DNA of 64,000 nucleotides, taken from positions 1-64,000 of the forward strand of contig NZ_JARXHX010000018.1 of NCBI RefSeq assembly GCF_031127835.1. The letters are read 5' to 3'. Below the pieces are notes generated by a model that worked only from the letters and a program-made list of their open reading frames with translations, was not told where the DNA came from and did no database searches. A program made the translations under genes and the position numbers. Position 1 is the stretch's first letter; every line of letters starts with the position of its first letter. The DNA is from Pelagicoccus sp. SDUM812002 (GTDB lineage: Bacteria; Verrucomicrobiota; Verrucomicrobiia; Opitutales; Opitutaceae). Of the stretch, positions 57,408-64,000 are shown one piece after another.

Positions 57408-58676
57408 TTGAAAGAAACGCCTCAACAAGCTGTATTGCGGAAGCTCTTCGATCGTATCGAGACACTGGGCACTATCAGTTCGGACACGCCCGGGCTCACG
57501 CGTGTATTTCTATCAAAGGAAATGGATATCGCTTCCAGACTTATCCAATCGTGGATGAGCAACGCGGGATTAATAGCCTCCGTAGACCGAATGCAAAACG
57601 TAGTGGGTTCGTGGCCTGCAGAAACCGCTCACCCGCCCGCGATCCATATCGGCTCCCACTACGATACGGTAATCAACGCCGGAAAGTACGACGGGCCGCT
57701 CGGCGTATTGCTCAGTATAGCAGCCGTTGAAACGCTACGACTAGAAGGGTACGAGCCAAAGCATCCGATCAATGTAGCCGCTTTTTGCGACGAGGAAGGC
57801 GTCCGCTTTCGTTCAACCTTTTTGGGCAGCTCGTTCTTTTGTGGCACTTTCGACACTCGATTCCTCGATAATGTCGATGATGCGGGTAACAGCATGCGCA
57901 GCCTTCTCGAATTACGAGGATTCGATACGAGTTCTTTCAATCAAGGAACTCCCCTCATTGGTAAAGACGACCTCTTCCTGGAAGCTCACATCGAACAAGG
58001 CCCGATTTTGGAGCGACTGAATCTATCTTTAGGTGTGGTTTCCGGAATCGCAGCTCAGACCCGTATCCATGTTACCATCACGGGAGAGTCTGGCCATGCC
58101 GGCACGACACCATTAGACCTGAGACGAGATGCTCTCACAACTGCCGCGGAAATGATCCTAGCGGTTGAAGCCTCGTTCGCAGATAATCCAAACGCTCGAG
58201 CCACAGTCGGCCAAATCAAGAACTATCCAAATGCGACCAACGCCATTCCCGGCGAGGTCGAATTCATGATCGACCTCCGTAACCCCGTCACTGCTGGGCT
58301 GAACCAAATGCGGGATACACTTTTAAATAAACTCGATGAAATTGCCGCACGTCGCACGACTGAGTTCAAAGCGGAAATACTGCAGACGGTTGATTCCATT
58401 ACTTGCGATTCTAATGTCCAGCAGGCTTTGAGCAAAGCGCTCGCAAAACACCAAGAACGCGTCACGACCTTCACTAGCGGAGCGGGGCACGACGCTCTCA
58501 AGATCGCTCAAACCTGTCGCACAGGTATGATGTTCGTTCGCTGTCGAAATGGCCTGAGCCATCATCCCGACGAATACTGTTCCCCTAAAGATATCGAAGT
58601 CGCCCTGGCAGCTTGGGTCGATACCCTACGCGAGCTCGACCAGAACTTTCCAACTCCGGAAAAAGCCAATGCATGA
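57408..58676 (+). CDS. allC: Allantoate amidohydrolase (M20 family)
   Basis: AllC hydrolyses allantoate to ureidoglycine with release of ammonia and CO2. The start codon is TTG, one base after the uraH stop. The M20 metal motifs are IGSHYDTV, FCDEEGVRF with the catalytic glutamate, EAHIEQGPILE and GHDAL near the C-terminus. Length 422 fits. Family members also include N-carbamoyl-amino-acid hydrolases and beta-ureidopropionase, but its place beside allantoinase decides the assignment. Confidence 0.9.
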   Translation: MKETPQQAVLRKLFDRIETLGTISSDTPGLTRVFLSKEMDIASRLIQSWMSNAGLIASVDRMQNVVGSWPAETAHPPAIHIGSHYDTVINAGKYDGPLGVLLSIAAVETLRLEGYEPKHPINVAAFCDEEGVRFRSTFLGSSFFCGTFDTRFLDNVDDAGNSMRSLLELRGFDTSSFNQGTPLIGKDDLFLEAHIEQGPILERLNLSLGVVSGIAAQTRIHVTITGESGHAGTTPLDLRRDALTTAAEMILAVEASFADNPNARATVGQIKNYPNATNAIPGEVEFMIDLRNPVTAGLNQMRDTLLNKLDEIAARRTTEFKAEILQTVDSITCDSNVQQALSKALAKHQERVTTFTSGAGHDALKIAQTCRTGMMFVRCRNGLSHHPDEYCSPKDIEVALAAWVDTLRELDQNFPTPEKANA

Positions 58677-59994
58677 GCTCGCAATAAGAAACGCTAGGTT
58701 GCTCCAAGACGGAACTTGGCGACATGTCGATATCGGAATCGACGAAGGACGGTTTACTAGCTTTGCCCCGAACAGTGCGAAGAAAACACTTAATGCCAAC
58801 GGACGAATGATATTCCCGGGAGGCGTTGATTTGCATGTACATTTCAATGAACCAGGACGCACTCATTGGGAGGGATTCGCGACAGGTTCCTTAGCGGCGG
58901 CGGCGGGCGGGAATACGTTTTTGGTAGAAATGCCGCTTAACAGCATTCCGACTACGGTATCTGTTGAAACACTACGAAGCAAACTAGCTGCTATTGCTCA
59001 AAAATCGTTAGTTGATTTTGGGCTTTGGGGCGGTTTGGTTCCTGGGAATGTGAAGGACATTGAAGGTCTTCATCGAGCAGGAGTTGCTGGCTTCAAGGCT
59101 TTCATGTCGCCCTCGGGAACAGATGACTTCAAAAACAGCGATGTTGCTACGCTAAGAGCTGGAATGATAGAGATAGCAAAGACGGGCAAGGTCCTCGCCA
59201 TTCACGCGGAAGACCCTGCCATTTTGCGTGAAGCTGAAACTAAGCTCGCCCAGAAACGTACCGCACTTGATTGGGAACGATCTCGTCCGATTGAAGCTGA
59301 AATGAGCGCTGTAAACATCGCAATTGATCTCGCCGGTGAAACCGGATGCCGTATCCACATCGTTCACGTTAGCGCTCCTGAAGTCTTGGAGCTCATCGCA
59401 AGTGCCAAAGCGAAAGGAGTAGCGATCACCTGCGAGACTTGTCCGCATTACCTGCTTATGAGCATGGAGGAAGCCGACGCAATCGGACCAAACGCTAAGT
59501 GTGCCCCACCGCTACGCCCCCGCCATGTTATGGAAACCATGTGGACCGCGCTGAGTAACGGACTTATCGATACGATCGGTTCCGATCACTCGCCTTGTAC
59601 TCCTGACCTGAAAACGGGAAGAGCGTATTACGATGCATGGGGAGGAATCAGCGGTATCCAACATGGGTTGCCTCTGCTTTGGCAAGAAGCTCTCGTCGAT
59701 TCTAAACTGCTGCAGTCGATCATTGAGCTCAGCAGCATCCAGGCTGCGAACCTCATAAACCTGTCCGAAAAAGGTGCCATCAATCTTGGGTACGACGCAG
59801 ACTTCGTCCTCGCTGAGACGCTCTCTACTCCCTACAGAATCAAGACGGAAGCTCTGCACTACCGAAACCGCCACAGCCCCTACTGCGACCGAACACTCAC
59901 GGTAACGGTATCAGAAACATGGTTACGCGGAACCTGCCTCTACAGGAAGGGAGAGGCAGCGAGTGAACCCAACGGAAAATTCCTAGCATTTTAG
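58669..59994 (+). CDS. allB: Allantoinase
   Basis: AllB opens the hydantoin ring of allantoin to give allantoate. The cyclic-amidohydrolase motifs are VDLHVHFNEPGRTHWEGF, the carboxylated lysine in GFKAFMSPSGTDDF, LAIHAEDP, IHIVHVSAPE, CETCPHYL and GSDHSP, in the right order. Length 441 is typical. It overlaps allC by 8 bp. Dihydropyrimidinases are related, but the FxxPG and cluster context support allantoinase. Confidence 0.94.
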   Translation: MHELAIRNARLLQDGTWRHVDIGIDEGRFTSFAPNSAKKTLNANGRMIFPGGVDLHVHFNEPGRTHWEGFATGSLAAAAGGNTFLVEMPLNSIPTTVSVETLRSKLAAIAQKSLVDFGLWGGLVPGNVKDIEGLHRAGVAGFKAFMSPSGTDDFKNSDVATLRAGMIEIAKTGKVLAIHAEDPAILREAETKLAQKRTALDWERSRPIEAEMSAVNIAIDLAGETGCRIHIVHVSAPEVLELIASAKAKGVAITCETCPHYLLMSMEEADAIGPNAKCAPPLRPRHVMETMWTALSNGLIDTIGSDHSPCTPDLKTGRAYYDAWGGISGIQHGLPLLWQEALVDSKLLQSIIELSSIQAANLINLSEKGAINLGYDADFVLAETLSTPYRIKTEALHYRNRHSPYCDRTLTVTVSETWLRGTCLYRKGEAASEPNGKFLAF

Positions 59995-60006
59995 GCTCCC
60001 TTTTCT

Positions 60007-60477
60007 ATGACCACCGAACAAATGATTGCTCACCTCCGGTCCTGCAACGATATCGCGCTGCAAGCTGTCAGAGACGGATATCACCCGTTTGGGGCCATTC
60101 TCGTCGCTCCCGACAATCAAGAGATCCTCCTTACTCAAGGAAACGTGGACGTCGTTCGCCACGCTGAGAGCGAACTCGCCCGTGCAGCCGCCCAAGCTTA
60201 CGACGAAAAATACTTGTGGAACTGTACCTTGGTCACGACCTTGGAACCCTGCGCCATGTGCGCAGGAACTCAGTATTGGGCCAACATCGGCCGCCTTGTT
60301 TACGGCGTCTCCGAAATCAAGCTACACGAACTTACTGGCTCCGACGATCGAAATCCCACGTTAGGCCTTCCCTCTCGCACTGTCATCGAATCTGGCCGCA
60401 AACCGATACAAGTCCATGGTCCCTTTCCAGAGCTCGAGGAAGAGATAGTCGCACCTCATCGGGATTTCTGGAAATAG
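60007..60477 (+). CDS. CDA-fold nucleoside/base deaminase
   Basis: This 156-residue protein has the zinc motifs HAESE (catalytic glutamate) and LEPCAMCAGTQYW, typical of the cytidine-deaminase superfamily. Size and purine context suggest a guanine deaminase of the Bacillus GuaD type, or a related purine-base or nucleoside deaminase. A tRNA adenosine deaminase (TadA) is less likely, because those carry different C-terminal residues. It is the last gene of the plus-strand run. Its stop abuts that of the convergent YhhQ gene with no gap. Confidence 0.85.
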   Translation: MTTEQMIAHLRSCNDIALQAVRDGYHPFGAILVAPDNQEILLTQGNVDVVRHAESELARAAAQAYDEKYLWNCTLVTTLEPCAMCAGTQYWANIGRLVYGVSEIKLHELTGSDDRNPTLGLPSRTVIESGRKPIQVHGPFPELEEEIVAPHRDFWK

Positions 60478-61074
60478 CTATTCCTCGGCCGGAGCCTCTC
60501 CCTTTCGTATCCAAGCCACGATTACGTAAACCAGCGGTGTGTCGACCAAGGCGACACCAACCTTCAAGATGTAGGTTCCTAGAATCACGCTCGGTAGCAC
60601 CTCATTCGGTATGATTCCGTAAAAAGCGATCAAGTAGAAGATCGTGGTATCCAACAACTGGGAGCCAAAAGTAGAAACGTTGTTTCGTAGCCAGAGGTAC
60701 TTGCTGCCGGTTTTCTTTTTAACCCATTCGAAAACGTAGATATCCCAAAGCTGGGCTACGATTGTAGCAACGAGCGAGCCCCCGACGATTCGCGGAGCTC
60801 CCTCGAATATTGCTCGATACGCGTCGTTATGGGGCCACCCGTCGGCTGGGGAAAGCTTTACGCCGATCACCAACATAACGGTACAAAACAGATAGACAAC
60901 CGTGCCCATGTAAACCATGAAGCGAGCGCGTTTCGCCCCCCAAACCTCCGCCACTGCATCGGTGCAGGGAAACGTCAATGCATGCACAAAAGAACCGTAG
61001 CTGAAAGCTAGCACACCGAGCCCAATTCCTGATAGATCCAGCGGGACCAACTTCACCGTTAAGCTTTGCAACAT
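60478..61074 (-). CDS. Queuosine precursor transporter family protein (YhhQ/DUF165)
   Basis: YhhQ-family proteins import the queuosine precursors preQ0 and preQ1, which are 7-deazaguanines. The 198-residue protein has about six membrane helices and the family motifs FPCTDAVAEVWGAKRAR, an RIVGGSLVATIVAQLWDIYVFEW segment with the conserved Asp, and STFGSQLLDTTIF. Its convergent contact with the purine cluster may be chance or may reflect purine-like substrates. The match is strong at family level. The precise substrate is inferred. Confidence 0.9.
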   Translation of the reverse strand: MLQSLTVKLVPLDLSGIGLGVLAFSYGSFVHALTFPCTDAVAEVWGAKRARFMVYMGTVVYLFCTVMLVIGVKLSPADGWPHNDAYRAIFEGAPRIVGGSLVATIVAQLWDIYVFEWVKKKTGSKYLWLRNNVSTFGSQLLDTTIFYLIAFYGIIPNEVLPSVILGTYILKVGVALVDTPLVYVIVAWIRKGEAPAEE

Positions 61075-61698
61075 TCCCCAAAAGCCAACGTAGAATCCGG
61101 TATATTGTTTCTCGTGTCATAAAGTAATCTGTATCCACTTGGAGCAGGTTCAATGCCCGAACTCGGCGCCCAAACTGCTTTACGGAAGCCACGAAGAAAC
61201 TATCCTTTGTCGCGGTTTGCCTACTCCCCACGGCCAACTTTTCACAGAGGCCCACCTTTCTACGAACCTAGCGAAACGAACTTCGCCTACGGGATGGTTC
61301 ACGGGGCATCATTACTGATGGATCTCTACGGCCACAAGAAACCAAATGGATACGCGATCGTTTTCGTAATGGGCACCGGACTCACTGCTTATGGGGGGTA
61401 CGACGACGTGCCTCCCACAGACCTGGATCGGAACCTTGGTCAGTCTTCGGGAACGACCGGGGTACCTATGTCACATCCGAAGGTCCTCCCCTTTTTCTCC
61501 TAGATGGAACCGAGGAAGACACTAGTCGATAGAATATGAGCCCCTCCCCCTCGGAGAAGCTGATCGTGCGGAACTGGGTATCGCCACAAATCATCACCCA
61601 TGGGCCAAGCCGTTCGTGGGTTGAGCGGCAACCCCCTGAGTGCAGCTTCATTCTGCCATTTTGGTACGGGCTGGTAAGGGACTTGCTTACATGGATAC
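61075..61698. other. Long divergent intergenic region, no supported gene
   Basis: These 624 bp lie between the YhhQ start and the NCS2 permease start, and must hold both promoters. Open frames on both strands (for example 61153-61503 plus and 61500-61856 minus) lack any family resemblance and overlap real genes or each other. A TGGATACG copy is present at 61347. The length is exceptional in an otherwise gapless area and could hide a small RNA, a leader or a decayed gene. Confidence 0.4.
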
Positions 61699-63078
61699 AT
61701 GCCCGACTCCTCGTCTACCCAAAACTCAACGATCTTGTATCCACACGATTCTACGATGCCCCCAGTCAAGGCATCGGTGGCGGCGGTGCAGCAGGTCGTG
61801 GCGATGTTCGTTGGCTGCATCACGCCGATCCTTATTTTCTCGACGGTAGTGGACATCGAGGATTCCGCTAAGCACTACATGATCAGCATGGCCTTGATCG
61901 CGTCAGGCCTCGGCACCTTCCTTCAGGCTAAACGCTTCGGCTTTATTGGCTCTGGCCTGCTGTCCATCAATGGAACGAGCTTCGCTTATGTCGATCTGCT
62001 TTTGCGTGCAGGAAACGAAGGGGGCATCGCCCTCGCCTGCGGGATGGCTTTGGCTGCCGTTCCCCTGCAATTCTTGCTCGCTCTCTCTTTACCCACCCTG
62101 CGGTCAATCATTTCACTCTTGGTGGCAGGTATTGTAGTTTTGTTAATTGGCCTAGATCTCATACCGGTCGCTGGATACTACATCGCCTCGGACTTGGGGA
62201 ACGGAGCCAGCTGGCACATCAATGCCATAATCGCCACACTTGTAGTGCTCGCGTTGGTCCTGTCGCAACTTTCCAAATACCCGATGCTGCGCATGAGCGC
62301 TCCCTTATTGGCAATCGGATTAGGTTACCTAGCGGCTGCGAGCTTCGGTGTCATGCAGTGGCCAAGCTTTTCGACGGAGCAATGGATCGTGCTGCCAAAG
62401 TTCCTTCCTTACGGACTCGCTTTCAAATGGGAACTCCTTCTGCCCTTCGCCTTGATTTACGTCGTATCGTCTATCGAGGCGATTGGCGACTTGTCCGCTA
62501 CCGCTCGACTCTCCGGCATGAAAACCACCGGAATCGATTTTTGGGAACGCGTACGTGGCGGCATTTTGTCAGATGCGATCACGAGCACGTTCGCGGGATT
62601 GATAAACGTTTTCCCCACAGCAACTTTTTCTCAAAACAACGGAGTTATTCAGCTTACAGGCGTCGGCTCGAGACAAGTGGGATTCTACGTCGCTGGCATC
62701 CTCGTCATTACCGGATTGCTACCACAAACTGGATACGCATTCAGCGTGATGCCTAGCCCTGCTCTTGGTGGCGTAACACTGGTCCTGTTCGGCATGATCG
62801 CCGCTGCTGGATTGCGGATGATACTCGAGGCAGGCTTCACTCAAAAGTCGATGCTCATCGTGGCGATCAGCCTTGGGATCGCGTTCAGCATTCCAACCCA
62901 AGAGGAGTACGTCGCTAAGCTGCCAGACTACCTTTCAGCAATCCTATCATCAAAAGTCGCCACCGGAGGGCTCGTCGCCATGGTCCTTAGCTTCACCTCG
63001 AGTCGGCAACCCGCGGAAGCTACTGAGAAAGCAACAGAAGTTCCCCCATCGGAGACTCCGACGAAGAGCCAAGTGTAA
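61699..63078 (+). CDS. NCS2 family purine (xanthine/urate) permease
   Basis: NCS2 proteins import xanthine, urate or uracil with protons or sodium. About fourteen membrane segments are expected in the 459 residues. The VVAMFVGCITP segment near the N-terminus, the FALIYVVSSIEAIGDLSA segment with the conserved Glu, and ATFSQNNGVIQLTGVGSR (about residues 308-325) match the family signature. The Gly after Thr in the signature is common in urate/xanthine transporters. Location after the urate genes makes a urate or xanthine role likely. The start gives a short polar N-terminus. Confidence 0.93.
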   Translation: MPDSSSTQNSTILYPHDSTMPPVKASVAAVQQVVAMFVGCITPILIFSTVVDIEDSAKHYMISMALIASGLGTFLQAKRFGFIGSGLLSINGTSFAYVDLLLRAGNEGGIALACGMALAAVPLQFLLALSLPTLRSIISLLVAGIVVLLIGLDLIPVAGYYIASDLGNGASWHINAIIATLVVLALVLSQLSKYPMLRMSAPLLAIGLGYLAAASFGVMQWPSFSTEQWIVLPKFLPYGLAFKWELLLPFALIYVVSSIEAIGDLSATARLSGMKTTGIDFWERVRGGILSDAITSTFAGLINVFPTATFSQNNGVIQLTGVGSRQVGFYVAGILVITGLLPQTGYAFSVMPSPALGGVTLVLFGMIAAAGLRMILEAGFTQKSMLIVAISLGIAFSIPTQEEYVAKLPDYLSAILSSKVATGGLVAMVLSFTSSRQPAEATEKATEVPPSETPTKSQV

Positions 63079-63134
63079 TTTAGTTTAGACACCAAGGGAT
63101 GAGACAATCAGCTTGAGTCTGCAACATCCTCTCA

Positions 63135-64000
63135 ATGGCCAATAAACTCACCAAAACCCTGCAAAGCCAGAGCTTTACCCTAGCGCTCATTGCTGCGGTA
63201 GGAGCCTCAATCCTCATTCCCGAGTTGGGAATTAAAGGCGGTCCCCTCAAAACCGAAACAACAACGAAGATCGCAGTCGCCCTCACCTTCGTGATCCAAG
63301 GCCTTTCGCTCCCCACCCGCCAGATTGCCGCCAGCGCCGCGAAGCTTCGTCTACATGTCTTTTGCCAAGCCGCAATATTTCTCCTCGCTCCAGCTCTAAT
63401 GTTGGGATTTCTCTTTGTATTCGGTTCTTGGATCCATCCGGGCGTCAAGGCAGGCTTCTTCTATTTGGCAGCTTTGCCCACCACAATATCGTCCGCGATC
63501 GTCATGACTTCCAATAGCGAGGGCGACAGCTCGGCAGCGCTATTCTCCACCACCCTTTCCAATGTCATGGGTATTTTCGCAACACCTCTCCTCTGCTCCC
63601 TTTTTCTGGCATCTTCCTCAGAAGCCGCTCCGCCCCTCTCCTCCTTGGTCGCAAAACTCTCCCTACTGGTTCTCCTGCCGCTTGTAGTCGGACAACTGAT
63701 ACGCCCCTTCGTTCGGGAATGGGCTGTCGCGTCCAAAAAGCTCTTCAAGCGACTCAGCAACGCCTTTATCGTATTTATTGTTTTTGCTGCCTTTTGCCAG
63801 AGCGTGAATAGCGGCATATGGGGGGAGGTCGGTACTGCTTCCGTGGTGACCATTTTTTTATTTACGACGCTCTTCCTCCTGTTCTTTTCGGCTGTGGTTT
63901 GGGCAATCTCTCCCCTTGGTTCGAAAAGGATACCCGAACGCATAGCGGCTTTCTTCTGCGGCTCTCAAAAAACGCTCGCTGCAGGTGTACCCATGGCCTC
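63135..64000 (+). CDS. Bile acid:sodium symporter-like transporter (SBF_like/YfeH), partial at window end
   Basis: The open frame from ATG 63135 continues to the end of the window without a stop, giving 288 residues so far. It is very hydrophobic with about nine helices. Family features are KIAVALTFVIQGLSLPT, AALPTTISSAIVMTSNSEGD and, at the very end, CGSQKTLAAGVPMA, all typical of the YfeH-like branch of the BASS superfamily. The substrate is unknown in most members. Roughly 40-60 residues should lie beyond the window. It follows the NCS2 gene by 56 bp on the same strand and may be co-transcribed with it. Confidence 0.9.
   Translation, partial: MANKLTKTLQSQSFTLALIAAVGASILIPELGIKGGPLKTETTTKIAVALTFVIQGLSLPTRQIAASAAKLRLHVFCQAAIFLLAPALMLGFLFVFGSWIHPGVKAGFFYLAALPTTISSAIVMTSNSEGDSSAALFSTTLSNVMGIFATPLLCSLFLASSSEAAPPLSSLVAKLSLLVLLPLVVGQLIRPFVREWAVASKKLFKRLSNAFIVFIVFAAFCQSVNSGIWGEVGTASVVTIFLFTTLFLLFFSAVVWAISPLGSKRIPERIAAFFCGSQKTLAAGVPMA

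Noticed and set aside
57408-58676. N-carbamoyl-amino-acid hydrolase instead of allantoate amidohydrolase
   Set aside because: Sequence alone permits it, but the gene is locked between uraH and allantoinase with one-base and overlapping junctions.
61153-61503. Possible 116-residue plus-strand gene upstream of the NCS2 permease gene
   Set aside because: The translation has no family resemblance, is Pro/Arg-rich at the start, and its start lies near the divergent promoter. Not enough to call a gene.
61500-61856. Possible 118-residue minus-strand gene
   Set aside because: It overlaps the first 158 bp of the well-supported NCS2 permease gene and looks like its shadow.

Overview
The window looks like a chromosomal segment from a free-living, mid-GC, Gram-negative bacterium of the PVC group, most likely Verrucomicrobiota (Opitutae-like). 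This is inference. It rests on the fused SecDF, the mix of recBCD with outer-membrane lipid genes, a Tat-signal Gfo/Idh oxidoreductase, DUF1080 and HEAT-repeat proteins, weak Shine-Dalgarno signals with several GTG/TTG starts, and short palindromic intergenic repeats. I see no rRNA, tRNA, CRISPR array, transposase or prophage.

Layout. 0.3-13 kb: envelope and housekeeping genes. These are a prolyl oligopeptidase with an NYN-LOTUS protein, a GHL10-type lipoprotein, an EEP-family membrane protein, an RND/MMPL exporter overlapping an MlaA-like gene, a small lipoprotein, a DUF748/AsmA-like protein and a DUF2726 protein. 13-17 kb: an AT-rich gap, a frameshifted gene and a large unrecognised secreted protein. 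17-21.3 kb: MscS channel, KduD-like SDR, stand-alone AICAR transformylase and a DUF1080 protein. 21.4-29.9 kb: a tight recC-recB-recD operon. 30-38 kb: Gfo/Idh oxidoreductase, HEAT-repeat protein, and the yajC-secDF-recJ group on the minus strand. 38-45 kb: arginine decarboxylase and a signalling island made of a single-domain response regulator, a 1060-residue tandem histidine kinase and a divergent receiver-kinase.

45-63 kb is an almost gapless purine-catabolism cluster: guanine deaminase, XdhC/XdhA/XdhB, PuuD urate oxidase with fused cytochrome c, ureidoglycine-glyoxylate aminotransferase, 8-oxoguanine deaminase, an unknown cupin, OHCU decarboxylase, HIU hydrolase, allantoate amidohydrolase, allantoinase and a CDA-fold deaminase. 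A YhhQ-like transporter and an NCS2 purine permease follow. A two-domain LOG protein is divergent at the head. Together these can take up purines and convert guanine to xanthine, urate, allantoin, allantoate and ureidoglycine, which PucG then transaminates to oxalurate and glycine. The window ends inside a bile-acid/sodium symporter-like gene.

The most interesting observations are (1) an N-terminal domain in the tandem histidine kinase that keeps every key residue of the plant ethylene-binding domain at exactly the ETR1 spacing, and (2) a strongly over-represented octamer, TGGATACG, found in both coding and intergenic DNA, which is a candidate Chi-like or other architectural motif in a genome that encodes RecBCD.
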